Origin: Bifiguratus adelaidae
Taxonomy: Eukaryota; Mucoromycota; Endogonomycetes; Endogonales
Assembly: GCA_002261195.1 (NCBI GenBank)
Contig: MVBO01000067.1
Coordinates: 1-64,000 of the forward strand
Reading direction: 5' to 3'
Length of the DNA stretch: 64,000 nt
Shown here: positions 1-10,854 of the stretch, one piece after another
How positions within the stretch are numbered: the first letter of the stretch is position 1
How the letters are laid out: every line of letters begins with the position of its first letter
Notes under the pieces: generated by a model
What the model saw: only the letters and a program-made list of their open reading frames with translations
Databases searched by the model: none
What the model was told of the DNA's origin: nothing
Translations under genes and position numbers: made by a program

Positions 1-1
1 G

Positions 2-1201
2 GCACACAGAATCGGAGTGATGGCCTTCGATCACGCACGAGAGCTTTTGGGAGACGTTTTCGATAGGGAAGATCTACCAACATTTGCGGCTTATCTATTA
101 CTCGGACATTACAAATTAATATGTTTGGACTTTGTAGGACCATACCCGTATTTCAATGCGGCAGGTCGTATCGCAGAGTCCCTCCTCCCAAGATATGTGG
201 AGCAAAGACATCAATTGCTGACGAATGGGGGAAAGCACGAACGCGAACTGCTGGAAATGGAAAATTTCAAGCGACTACACTGTTATAGCTTTGCGGTTGT
301 CACCGAGAAGCGCTTTATTCTTCACTCATACAGAATCTCAAGCCCTCAAGATCTCCTCATCTATCGCCCGACTGCATACAGCTTGCTTGGTCCACCGGAA
401 GCGATGGATGAAGAAAAGCTCCAGCCGGAGTGTTTTCAATTCGCCAAAGCTTTGATGGACCTACGAATTTTGGCGCAAAAGTTATATTTTGAAAGGATTG
501 CAAACAGAGCGCGTATCCCAAGTACGACGATAACACAGTGCAATATGGAGCTGCTAAATTGGTATCAAGCGCTTCCTAAAGACTTGCAGTTGCCTAGCTC
601 GCTTTTCCAACCAATCGACAGAAACGAGCACAGGAAACGCATCCTGGATCCAGCCTATCATCCTTTTGCACTTCGCCTTATATCAGACTACTACGGAATA
701 TGGTTGGGTATTTACGAGCAACTGCTGCCCAGCAATGGCAAAGCGTTGGATCTACGCGCTGCCCTGAGTCGTGTCGAACGTCAAGCTATTCACGTTTGTT
801 TCAGATCCTCCTGTATCATATTGGACTTGTTTGAAGTTACAGCGTGGACCCACCCTTGCCTTGTTCAATGGGCGTACGTTATATGGGCATGGAACTTTCT
901 AGGCTGGATGATTCGCTTTCACGACATCGAGCGTGAGAATTCAAGGTACCGTTTAGTACGAAGTCTGGAAATCGGAGAAAAGGTGAAGGAGCTAATGCTG
1001 GAGACTGAGGCAGCCGGTAGTCGAGACTCTCAAGTGCACATGGAAGACTGGGATGATTTGGACAGAGTGGTTCTGGAGAAAAAGGAGGTGTTGGGGGGAC
1101 AAATGGAACGGTTATTCTATAATATCGGCCATTCTTCTATGGAGGGCTTTATTTGTATATTGTGCGGCGGTTTTTACCCGGCAGAGTATCCGACCAAATG
1201 A
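2..1201 (+). CDS. Fungal-specific transcription factor, C-terminal part (left-truncated)
   Basis: The reading frame is open from the first bases of the window, so the gene begins outside it; the Met at base 20 is internal rather than a proven start. About 400 residues are visible, alpha-helical, with the RARELL-like and LLLGHYKL-like spacing and Trp-rich helices (WAYVIWAWNFLGW near residue 290) typical of the middle homology region of fungal Zn2Cys6 regulators. No zinc cluster is seen because the N-terminus is missing. The frame stops at 1199-1201; the last about 25 residues look unlike the rest, so an intron and a further exon (perhaps the frame at 1310-1519) are possible. Its targets cannot be inferred. 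The family call rests on overall character, not on a diagnostic motif. Confidence 0.5.
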   Translation, partial: AHRIGVMAFDHARELLGDVFDREDLPTFAAYLLLGHYKLICLDFVGPYPYFNAAGRIAESLLPRYVEQRHQLLTNGGKHERELLEMENFKRLHCYSFAVVTEKRFILHSYRISSPQDLLIYRPTAYSLLGPPEAMDEEKLQPECFQFAKALMDLRILAQKLYFERIANRARIPSTTITQCNMELLNWYQALPKDLQLPSSLFQPIDRNEHRKRILDPAYHPFALRLISDYYGIWLGIYEQLLPSNGKALDLRAALSRVERQAIHVCFRSSCIILDLFEVTAWTHPCLVQWAYVIWAWNFLGWMIRFHDIERENSRYRLVRSLEIGEKVKELMLETEAAGSRDSQVHMEDWDDLDRVVLEKKEVLGGQMERLFYNIGHSSMEGFICILCGGFYPAEYPTK

Positions 1202-3222
1202 ATTAATCTGCCTTGGCTGGAAATATCCCTATGACAAGAGCTCAAAAAGCCGTGAATGGGTTGAAGTGAATCGCCGTGGGCCACTAGGATATATGATACT
1301 GCCAATGACATGGACATCAGAGAGCTAGAACAAGTGCGTAGAAAGAAAGCTATGAGTAATGAACGAAATATTCCGCCATCGCCGAATAGCAATGCTCTAC
1401 TATTGAGAACCGCCAGGTCGACCTATACCAGCGAACTCTTTGAGTTGGATAACTATAATCTTGTTCCTTGTGAAGGTGTGCACCAGAGATCAGATTTCAT
1501 CGTAAAAAGTTTAAACTAAGAAAATAGAAGTCCAAGGCTTTCTCCGCCTCTTTTGCAATATAGCTAAAGCCCGATTAGGATAAAGCGCAACCGTCACAGC
1601 CAGGGCTCATGAGAAAGGTTGTTCGTTTGGGAAGATAACCCTTCTTCCTCACATTCGACACAAGGCCAGCCGAAGCTTTTTCGGTATGGTGACATCTCCG
1701 GGATTGGAAATTCCCAGCCATCACGTTTGCGGAACTTCCGCAAGCCTCGGTTTCAAGGACATGAAATGCAGAGCGCTGCCATGGCTATTCAACAGCTCCG
1801 ACAACGAAACACGACTGCTAACCGTGAAGTGACTTTGCAATGGATTTACCTCCGAGGCTTATGACTACAACCATGAGTCACCAGATTCAGTCTAACGGGC
1901 CATCGCCAATATCGCGCCTTTGTTGGCCGAAATTCGCGCGGCCGCCGATGACTGTCAAAATAGTTCAAACAACAAATGTTCAATATGGCTGATATCATTT
2001 GAAAATGCCCCGGAAACGGAGACGAAAGACTGCATAACATCATCCAATCCAGCAACCGACAACAGTTAGAATCCCTTACACAAACTGGTCAGTGCAGTTT
2101 CCCATAGAATACCGAGCAGGCAATACAGCGTGGTACGACTGGGATGATAGCAAATAGGGTGTCAACTCTTCGGTTTACAACTCTTCTAAATCTGCGATCA
2201 TCCAGTCGGGGCGATCTTGGGCTATGAAGAAGGGAAGCCGGGGAAATTTCCTATCGGTTTCCAGTATCCCAAAGAAGAGAGGCCAAGCTGACAATTATAC
2301 TTGCCCCGTTGCGAGTCATGCAGCTCTTTCTGGAGCTTCTCCAGAAGATTGTTTACTTTATAGATGTGTCCATCTAAAGGAGAGTTAGTATCCAAAGTCG
2401 AGAACTGATTGTCTCCAAGGCAAGGGATTAGATGTTTGTTGGGAATGATGGCTCGCGGTATGACGATTTGTGTCGATGTTCCGTGAGATCGACAAGTCAT
2501 GATCGTTAACAGAGGAAAGCTGTGGTCGTGGGTATATTTCTCCTATTGTGGCGGTCTTTCATACCATAGGGACCAATACAACGCGGACGATAACAACGAG
2601 TCTAGGTACACAATGATGATGAATTCCGGTGAGTGCGGCTTATAGGTTTTGAGTAGCTCCGTATGACTGTATGAGTATGTGTGCGTCTATTCGCATCTTG
2701 CAGCTAAAGTCACTGTCAAGGACAGAGCTATGACTATCCAACAGTTAGTTAACATGGAATTCCACAGCCTCTCGTACGGTATTTGCTTATATGTAGAAGA
2801 TCTGGCATCATGTTTTATATCTCTCCCAACTCTCACTTCTACGGAGCTCCATGCTCGTAGATTCTGGCTTCACCTATAGCATCGGTGATAACGGCCTTTC
2901 AATGATCTACGTAAAGAAAGCAGAATGCAAGGTTTCCACGTAACGACCTTATAAAAGGAGAAAACGGAATTTGCTCAGTTAGCCGCTCATTAATCCAACA
3001 AGACGATAGCTGAAATGTTCTCAACAGAGACGAAGCAAGCATGATCAGGAAACGCTGCGCAGCATGGATTCAAATTTTGACCGTTTAGGACACCATTCAA
3101 ACAAGTGCAAAGAGAAATTTAATATTCACATTTCACATTTCACATGGACGGTCTAAGGTCCACACTCGCAAGCCGTCATGGCAATGACGCAACGGCCCAC
3201 AGCCCATCACTACCCCTTCCCT
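1202..3222. other. Intergenic stretch without a supportable gene
   Basis: Only short frames (under about 95 codons) occur on either strand and none resembles a known family or continues through plausible introns. The frame 1310-1519 (+) could be a last exon of the upstream transcription factor. No RNA gene was recognised. Confidence 0.5.
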
Positions 3223-3741
3223 TTAACCGGTAATGATGATACCAGTTACGTTGGCAGGCATGGTGGCATTGCCGCCCAAAGTGGTGTAGTTGGTGCCCGA
3301 GTACCGCACAGTAGACATGAAGCCGTAGGGCGGGTTGTAGGCAACGTTGATGGAGCTCGAGCCGGCGCAGTTGGTAATGTAGCGGGATACCGCGCAACAC
3401 TGGATCAGGACGTTCAGCTGCTGGAGAATTTCTGCCTGGGTGATGTTAACACCAACGGGAAAAGGGGTGTCGACGTAGAAATGAACGTCGAGGGCAGCAG
3501 TGCCGTAGTCAAAGGTGATGGTGGAGTTGTCGGCAATGGTGTAGGTATATTTAAGGTCGGATGCAATGGCGGCGTAGAGGAAGTTCACGTCGTGGGCGGT
3601 GACGTTAGTAGTGGGATAGCACTCGTTGGACGACATGATACCAGGGGCTGAGGCGGCCACGGCGAGGTTGCACGACTTTTTCGAAGGGGCCGAGGCGACC
3701 ATGGCGACCATGGCGACCAAGAGAATCACGAAAGACTTCAT
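3223..3741 (-). CDS. Small secreted protein
   Basis: Single exon, 172 residues from the Met at 3741; a Met seven codons upstream (3762) would only extend it before the signal peptide. The protein starts with a basic residue, a hydrophobic core (FVILLVAMVAMVASA) and a small-residue cleavage zone, so it should enter the secretory pathway. The mature part has several Cys residues, including an adjacent pair (QCCAV near residue 125), and multiple N-glycosylation sequons (NVT, NST, NIT, NYT, NAT), several near the C-terminus. No enzymatic motif is evident and the family is not recognised. A TATA-like TATAAG lies about 90 bases upstream on the coding strand. It may be a cell-wall or effector-like protein; that is only an inference from size and secretion signals. 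Confidence 0.7.
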   Translation of the reverse strand: MKSFVILLVAMVAMVASAPSKKSCNLAVAASAPGIMSSNECYPTTNVTAHDVNFLYAAIASDLKYTYTIADNSTITFDYGTAALDVHFYVDTPFPVGVNITQAEILQQLNVLIQCCAVSRYITNCAGSSSINVAYNPPYGFMSTVRYSGTNYTTLGGNATMPANVTGIIITG

Positions 3742-3831
3742 TTTGAATGTCTGAAGATGCAATTAGCTTTGAAGTTTTAGCCAACACTCGAAATGATTAT
3801 CCCGAGTGAGCGAGACGAGACGCAGACGCTA

Positions 3832-3837
3832 CTTATA
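3832..3837 (-). promoter_or_regulatory. TATA-like element of the secreted-protein gene
   Basis: TATAAG on the minus strand, about 90 bases before the start codon at 3741. The distance allows a short 5' leader. It is supported by sequence and position only. Confidence 0.4.
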
Positions 3838-4295
3838 GTCTGGGATCCACGAGGCTCAGAGCGTCAGATCCAACGTCCGGTGCATCACCGCCCTGCCGAA
3901 TGCTTCTATTCCTGTATCCGGTCAGTATCATCTTCTTAGTACATGCGCAGCCTGTCAGACTACCGAAAATAGATGTACCGAATGCACCCTGTTGGCTGTT
4001 GGGCGTACCTTGTGGAAGAACTCGGTTCAGACGAGACATTACGCCAGCGTAGCAGGGGTAGTCTTAGACGGTTGCTTTTACATCAAGATGTCCCAAACCC
4101 TCACCATAGGAGCTCATCGGCACTGTAGACGAGGGTGATCTATTCGTATCCGCTTAAAACTCGCGTCGAATCAACTACTGCTCATGTGACCAGACCCCTC
4201 CATATTAAGCTCACTTTGTGTAGTAGTCAGTCTAAGCCGTATCAGGTCAGTGCTCGCTCATTCTAGGTAGAGAACGGTTTTGGGTGTCGGAACGC
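3838..4295. other. Intergenic region
   Basis: Short random frames only; nothing recognised on either strand. Confidence 0.5.
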
Positions 4296-5460
4296 TTAGG
4301 CATGAGCGGGAAACGCTGCGGATGATGCTGAAGGATATTCCTTTGCAGCAAAGCAGCTAAGATGGCAGAGGGATGTTTGACCCAATTCCATGTTGAGGTA
4401 CATTTTCATCGTGTAGATTTGAGTCTCTCCCAGATATTGCGGATCCACGCCGATCAGATTGTGAGGGAAGCCAGGATCGAAAGGAGTTTGCGACTCGAGG
4501 TATTCGAGTTGCTCTTTCGAAAGCGCAATGTCTAGAGCTTTGACGTTGTCAAGTAGATGCTCGACCTTGCGCCCACCGACAATAGGAAACACATAAGAGC
4601 ATCGCTGGAGACAGTAGGCAATAGCCACCGATGTGATTGAGCCTCCAACTTCTCTGCCGATCTTTTCAAGCGCAGCCGACACCTTCTCTTCTTGAGCAGT
4701 TACCTCTTCACCAGTGAAGGAGCGAATGGGTTCATTGTTCTTCTTGCGCTGCTCAATCACAGCTTTGGGCTTGAAACGACCTGAGCCTGCTGTCCCCCAG
4801 GGTGCCAAAGCGAGTCCTTCCTCAACGCACATTGGTATGATTTCACGCTCGAAATCACGCACCATAACATTCCAAAGACCTTGATGGACAGCAAAAGGCG
4901 TGAGCGCATGAGCTCTGGCATATTGATTGGCCTTCGAAACAATCCAAGCTGGTGTATCCGATATGCCTAGATAAAGCACTTTGCCAGACTTGACCATGAC
5001 ATCCAAGGATTGCATCACCTCCTCAACACTCGTAGTGTAATCCCAAAGGTGTACGTAGAGAATGTCCATATAGTCGGTGCGAAGTTTCTGGAGCGAATCA
5101 CGAACGGAAATATGAAGTGCATGGTTGCCCCCGTAATTGGCGCAAATAGCATGCTCACTGTCTTTGATCTGATATTGCTTGTGGGCATTGGTATACTTGG
5201 TTGCCAAAGCAATCTGATCTCTTATACCGCGACCCTCCATCCATTCTCCGAGCCATTGTTCGCTCTTTTCGTCTTGGTAGCTATTGGCCGTGTCGATGAA
5301 GTTGCCACCTGACTCATAGTAGGTATCGAGAAGCTTGAAAGATTCCTCCTTGTTGACTTCCCCTAGGAACTTTCCGAAAGCTTCACCAATGCTCATCGCT
5401 CCAAAGCACAACGGGGAAACGCGAAGGCCGCAACGAGGACCCAGGACACGATACTTTCCG
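4296..5460 (-). CDS. Aldo-keto reductase, aryl-alcohol dehydrogenase type (AKR9-like), N-terminus unresolved
   Basis: NAD(P)H-dependent carbonyl/aldehyde reductase of the (beta/alpha)8 family. The frame reads LGKYRVLGP, then CFGAMSIGEAFG, NFIDTANSYQDEKSE (catalytic Asp and Tyr), ATKYT (Lys), YVHLWDY (His) and late IPIVGGRKVEHL (cofactor end), the order expected for AKR9/AAD proteins; about 370 residues are visible. The start is a problem: the first in-frame ATG (about 5396) lies inside the conserved GAMSIG block, and upstream homology (LGKYRVLGP at about 5465-5440) is preceded in the same frame by stop codons without a good splice acceptor. Either a short first exon joins just upstream or a one-base frameshift has hit the N-terminus. 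The last about 30 residues also differ from family members. The fold is certain, the substrate unknown, and the functional state uncertain. Confidence 0.8.
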
Positions 5461-5465
5461 AGGTG

Positions 5466-6459
5466 GTTTTAGGCGCTTTAACGCCTGAAAGTCCAACAAG
5501 TGAGATATTTGACATAATAGATCAAGTTTGCTCGTGAATGTGAGGGTGTTGAGATATTCAATAGCTTGTCTCTGATTGCATTGAATCACCTCCCTCTTGG
5601 TGTTGTAAAGTGTAAGGTCTGTCCTCAAATTTACATGTATTTATATGTACGTGCAGAATGCCAAGCAACGGTTCTCCTGCGAGAAAACCTTCCGCGCGCC
5701 AACTAACGCCAACAAAACAATTGCATATTGCGCCTTTAACGGACGGCTCGTAAAAGGCAGTTTTCCAGCATAGAGCGGCAAAAAGCAAATTCCGAATTCC
5801 TGCTGACGCGTTGTTAACTGGTGGGCGCCGGTGGATCCTATTGGTTTGGTTAAGGTCGTCGACGATACATTCTGTAGCCATAATAAATTGTCTATTAATT
5901 GTAGCGGAAGGCATGAACGTTTGCTAATACGTTGAATTTGTTGCAGAGTACGTTAGAAGAAGCGCTATACCTCCTTTACCTTTGTGCCTTTATACGTATA
6001 GTACTTGAAACATATTGCATCTATGGACATGTGTCGGCTTTTATACTTCCACCAGGAATTGGGTAGCTATATACTTGGCAGTGTGCGGCAAATGCCGCGC
6101 CTTTTGGTTGTGGTATTACTTCCCTAGCTTAAGACTTGTTGCCTTCATGCGAGACGGATGTGACCAAAGATCACAATCTTTGACACACCGCTCCGGTGTT
6201 GATTTTTTCGATTTGTTACGATTTTTACTTCTTTTTATTTACAACCTGCCCGACATTTCTTACTGTGCATATTCCCATACCGGCATTAGGAGGATAGTCA
6301 TGGCGAGGTAAAATCATACAAAATCGCAACCAGCACTGTTGCTGGTAGGTGTCATTGTAAGCGTGGTCCCGCCGTTTCAATGACATTGCAAATATAGATA
6401 AAGCGCTAAAAAGGGGTGGATGTTGCTCAATCTGCCAGATATACATGGACTACTGATCT
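5466..6459. other. Intergenic region
   Basis: No convincing coding frame. It could contain the missing first exon of the neighbouring aldo-keto reductase; no candidate with a clear start and splice sites was found. Confidence 0.4.
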
Positions 6460-7080
6460 TCACATCCAAGCTTTGTTGGGTTCGCAGAGGAGCTCGGCCG
6501 TGACATCCCACAATTCCCGTTGAGCTACAACATCATCTTCCGGTGAGATCGGGATGAGCAGCTTGGCGTCATTCACTGAATAATATGCAAGCCGGCACAT
6601 ACCTGACCATACTTTTTCACTTGCATGACCGACCAGGCATTGAAAATGAATCCCGTAGCGGCATTGACTTTGACCTGGGTCATTCATTCTGCAGTTCCTT
6701 GGCCCCACGGTTCGTCTTTCATGGTGTCTGCCAGATGCGCTAGTGTTCCAGCTAAGCCATGGTCAATTAAGGGATTCAAAGATGCGGCGCACAATGCGTC
6801 ACATACCAATACTGAATACGATATGTACCCGACCATGTCGTTCATTAATACTTTTCATTAGCTCGGACACCTTGCTGTCAGTGTCCGTGTCCCGAAGCAC
6901 CATGGTGTGCGTCTCCACCTTTGCACCCTTCTCATGTGCAGCCTTGCTGGCTTCATCCAGTCTACCTTGATCTCTACCAACCAGCACAAGAGCCTCTCCA
7001 TCTCGGGCGAATTCTTGCGCCACGCCTGCTCCAATGCCAGACGTCGCTCCAGAGATGACATAAACGTGGCGTAACCGCAT
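6460..7080 (-). pseudogene. Short-chain dehydrogenase/reductase remnant
   Basis: The 5' part (7080-6799) encodes a clear Rossmann N-terminus: VYVISGATSGIGAGVAQEFA with the TGxxxGIG dinucleotide motif, then the LVGRDQGRLDEA segment and an RHGRVHI strand. The 3' part (6708-6460) resembles the C-terminal end of protochlorophyllide-reductase/retinol-dehydrogenase-like SDRs (AYYSVN, ISPEDDVVAQRELWD). The middle should hold the NNAG, Ser and Tyr-x3-Lys motifs, but only about 90 bases separate the two frames. The intervening sequence (NPLIDHGL...LADTM...VNAATGF-like) lies in another frame and is interrupted by TGA. I read this as a decayed or frameshifted SDR gene. An intact spliced form was looked for and not found. 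Confidence 0.6.
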
Positions 7081-7446
7081 GCTGTCAAGTGAGACGTGAT
7101 ATGTTGCTCAACTCGCATGTACAAAGGCATCTATCTGTGTTGTGCGATTACAAAATGAACGGACCTTGGTTGACATATTTGAGCACTCGGCCGCGACTAC
7201 TCCAAATAGGGTAAAAGCGCCCGCTGCCGTCAAAGTCGCGTCGTCTTCCACATGATACCATTGAATGCAATTATCTTACTCCAACGGCCAAGCTTTCATC
7301 TTTATCTCTCGCCCCGCATGCATTCGTCATCAAGCAAAAAGTGATGTCAAATGTGTTCGAAGAAACTACAATTGATATGGATTGTAAGCAGTAGTATCTA
7401 AAACTACAGTGACCAGGTTCGTGAGCGCAAGCCATAACCTTGGCGT

Positions 7447-8756
7447 CTAGAGCTTCTTGAGATCCGCACAAGTTTTCGGATATTGCACAGCGTTTTTAAT
7501 CATGTTCTTGAATCGTTTTGCGTCGATAGTGTTTACATAATGTACCGTTCGCACATTGGGTGGCATGAGAGCCTTCTGATAGACATGCACGTTCCCGTAC
7601 GAAGGTGAAGAATACGCCGTGTCTACATCCATGTAAACTGCAACAACGTTAGCTCCTAAAATGAAAGTTGAAGCATAGAATCAACACCTACCGATACTAG
7701 TATTCGTCGCCAAAGTGGGATCTATGAGCAAAGCCATGGCAGTCTCATCCCAGAACGGGAAGATGGTTGGGTAGTAGTCGTGGATAAGCTTCGAGTAAGA
7801 ATTCTTGACCTGATAGATCTCGGCTTGGAAGTCCTGCGATGCAATCCCTTGGTTCGCAACATTGCCGGCTATCGTGATTTTCGGGAATGGCGCAGTGAGG
7901 GCGATTTTGGCTGCTTCGGGGTCAATCATTAGGTTAATGTCTGAGTTTATGTCGGCTTCGTTGGTTGTGCCTGTTGCCTTCGCAAGAGGAAATGCATGAG
8001 CAATTCGCGTATTTGAAAACAGCAGAGGTTGATTACTAACCTGATACATGTTGTCATCTACGTATCCACCCATGATGACCAATTCTTTGGCACGTCGAGC
8101 AAACTCGTCATCCAATATCACAGCTAAAGCTACATTGGTCATTGCACCGGTCGCGTAAATGCTGACCTGGCCGGGATATTTCTTGACCATTTCGACCATG
8201 TATGAGGCCGCCTTGACACCTTCCAACACCGTAGTATTTGGATATCCTTCGATGAAAGCACCTTTGACAATACGATTCGGATTGGATCCTGATGTTGGAT
8301 CAGAGCCCAACGCTTCAGCTGTAGCGTTGTAGGGTGCAAACACACCCTACCATGGCAGCACTCCATGAACCATCTCCCAAGCTTGAAAGCGGTTTACGGT
8401 GTTGATCAGTGGGTATGTTGAACCTTCAATAACGGGAATGCAGGACAGGCTGCCGATCTCAAGTGTGGCCAAAGCGTGCAGTGCGCACTGACGCTGCCAC
8501 GTATTTGCAGTCGCTAAGGAGATTATTAATGAGAGTGATGGCGATGAAAACGCAAGAACCTACAGGATGTCACGGCGAGTATTTCAACATCGGAATCCAC
8601 CGCGAGAAGAATAGGAATAAAGCCGGTGCTTCCCCAATCGTTGTCTGCGATGACATAGCGCTTTTCAGTCGACTTTCGTTTCGCTTTCTCAGTAGTTGAG
8701 GCAGACACGAGACTCGATGCGCAGAGTGCGAGACTAAGGGTAGTTGCGAAGCGCAT
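7447..8756 (-). pseudogene. Secreted inosine-uridine-type nucleoside hydrolase, interrupted by in-frame TAG
   Basis: Three exons fit well: 8756-8564, 8513-7692 and 7637-7447, with introns of 50 and 54 nt (GTAGGT donors). The product has a signal peptide, then VIADNDWGSTGFIPILL (the Asp-rich calcium/ribose site usual near the N-terminus), CALHALATLEIGSLSC, VIMGGYVDDN (core), and the C-terminal VYMDVDTAYSS. Such enzymes hydrolyse the N-glycosidic bond of nucleosides, here probably outside the cell for purine/pyrimidine salvage. In exon 2 the family motif W-Q-G-x-F-A-P reads TGG TAG GGT, so a stop (8347-8349) replaces the expected Gln; CAG to TAG is a single C-to-T change. Everything downstream remains open to the natural stop. 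This suggests a very recent loss, a polymorphism, a base error or readthrough. Confidence 0.85.
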
Positions 8757-9758
8757 GTCAGGTCAATGGCAACTACGGTGACTGATAGAAATGCGGCTAG
8801 TCCTCAGGTTGCAAGTGTCAACAAACGGTTTCAGGTACGTTGAGACACAAACAACTGCTTCAGCGCAAATTGTTGCTTTTATGTCGATCACGACGAGATT
8901 ATTCCCCATCCAAGTATTCACGTGATAAGCGCGCACATCTTCACCAGGTTGCCTATCTGTGATACCACGCCGTCTAAGATAAGGAACGTTCGTAGTTCGT
9001 AGTCGTGTGCGAGAGTTTCACGAGAAATTTGTTGGTAATCAAATCTGAAGATTTTAACGAAATCTGGAGATTTGGTTTGTTACACTGCGGCGTCTATGTG
9101 CAGACACATATCACCTACCTGCCGGCGACTTTGGAGGCCATCGATGATAGAGATCCATGTAAGGAACGGATGATCAAAACGTTACCATCGACGCACGAGA
9201 AGGCGTGGCGTACAGCTTGTGCGGCTTTACAACCGGCAAGGAAATGCCACTTTGTGCACGGGAGACCTCTTACCGCGGCCAAAATTGGGAGTCGTGAACG
9301 CACCTTGCTTATGTTCGCACCGAAGATAAGACCTTTTGCCATTCTTTACGATGTTGAGAATCGATCTGCATGAAATATGTGCACTCCACGGCTTCCAGAG
9401 AGCAGTCGGCAGACTCAGCGCCCATTCATGCAGTGTCTGGGAAAGGAAAAGAGAAACAAGGACGACCATTTTATACGTACGCATTTGCATCTTATCTCTC
9501 ATCCGATGCCTTTTCATGTTCGACAACATGAGGACGTCGGATTGGCGCTTAGTCTGCCTCATTTGCGGTTGTAAGCAGAGAGTTTGAGACGTCACCAGCT
9601 CGCGATAGGTTACTCTGGAAAACGAACACGTCGAACACTTGGTATTGCTGGTCCTTTTTTGTCTATAACTTTGCTTTGCACATTTTCTTTATACCACTGG
9701 ACCTGACATACCATTTATCACTGACGGAAGTTACTTCGAAACTTGATATCAATCAATC
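8757..9758. other. Intergenic region
   Basis: Frames up to about 122 codons overlap one another on both strands here, without family resemblance or exon-like continuity. Nothing is supported. Confidence 0.45.
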
Positions 9759-10294
9759 CTATTTCACTAATGTTCCTATAAGAGGTTTGACAATGGTGAG
9801 CATGCCGTTGTATTCATTCATGTTTGAGGTGCGATGCGATGAGCATGCGCTCCAGCCGCTCTGGTAAGCGGGAATCGAAGGCAAATCCTTGCGAACTTGA
9901 GCCGTAATCGAGTGTATAAATCCCTCTTGCGCGATGACTATGGCTCCCATATCGCTTGGTAGATGGGTCATTCGTTGCGGTCTGGGGATCCATCCCCGAA
10001 AATAGAAGTCCGTCTCGAGCTTTGCTGACGTTCCCTGGGCAGAAGTAAATGCAGCTTCCAAAAACGGCTCGATGGCATCGATCAAGTGATCGTGAGTTAG
10101 GTAGCCTTCATCCTTGTGCGTTGCCAATACCTCATTGTGAGCAACGCCTTTATATATCTCCATCTTATTGGTCTCCGATTTTGATATTGCCTCCTTGAGC
10201 AGAAGGTTGTGCACTCGTTGTTCGCAGCCATATAAAAGGAGGTCGTACTGGAAGGAACGGCGAAATCTGTTGTGAGCTGGACTATGGATCCCAT
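9759..10294 (-). pseudogene. Possible alpha/beta-hydrolase C-terminal remnant
   Basis: Two overlapping minus-strand frames together resemble the C-terminal third of an alpha/beta-hydrolase. One carries DFAVPSSTTSFYMAANNE, like the strand and acidic residue before the catalytic Asp region. The other, in a shifted frame, carries RVHNLLLKEAISK and KMEIYKGVAHNEVL, with the His of the triad in GVAH. A one-base shift near 10215-10225 separates them and no nucleophile elbow (GxSxG) is found upstream. The last 60 residues look unlike the family. The identification is weak; it may be a decayed dienelactone-hydrolase- or esterase-like gene, or chance similarity. Confidence 0.3.
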
Positions 10295-10854
10295 GTCAGG
10301 TTGCTAAACCACTGTCGAGATCGAGAAGGGAAGAAACCCGTGCCGACATAAACTTCCCCTGTCGCATTGACAATGATACGCCGAGATTAATCTTTGCAGA
10401 AGGTAAAAGTCGCGTTCTTGACGAAAGTGAACCAGCTGATCGAACCGGGGTTTGTATCATAGCTTCCAGATGCCTCTAAGAACGAGAAGGAGCAAAGGTA
10501 GATCGAAGGGAACAAAGGGGAGAGTTTGCTTTTGTTGAGCCACCTTGTTTGTGTGGAGTGACGTCCGCGAAGCGAATGTCTTTTGAGCCAAGTGATGCTT
10601 ATAGAAAATAGCTTCATGCTCTGGGAAAGCCTGCAGCTCTACTAGACAGAAATTGCTCCTTCTCGATGAATATTCTGGATAGCGCTAGGCAAGCCTGAGA
10701 TTAAGCTCTCCTAGAGTAAGTCGGGAGAGTTTATGTTGACAACAACGGAAATACAAGCAAGGTTTCCTCAAAGGCGAATTCTAACATTTCATATTGGATG
10801 GATTCAAATGTACATCATGCAATTGATACTTCCTTTGAAGGTGCAAGTCTAAAG
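10295..10854. other. Intergenic region
   Basis: No supported gene; one 76-codon minus-strand frame (10387-10617) has no recognisable features. Confidence 0.45.

Noticed and set aside
3178-3651. 157-codon plus-strand frame opposite the secreted protein
   Set aside because: Gly/Val-rich antisense translation; the minus-strand frame has a signal peptide and a TATA-like element.
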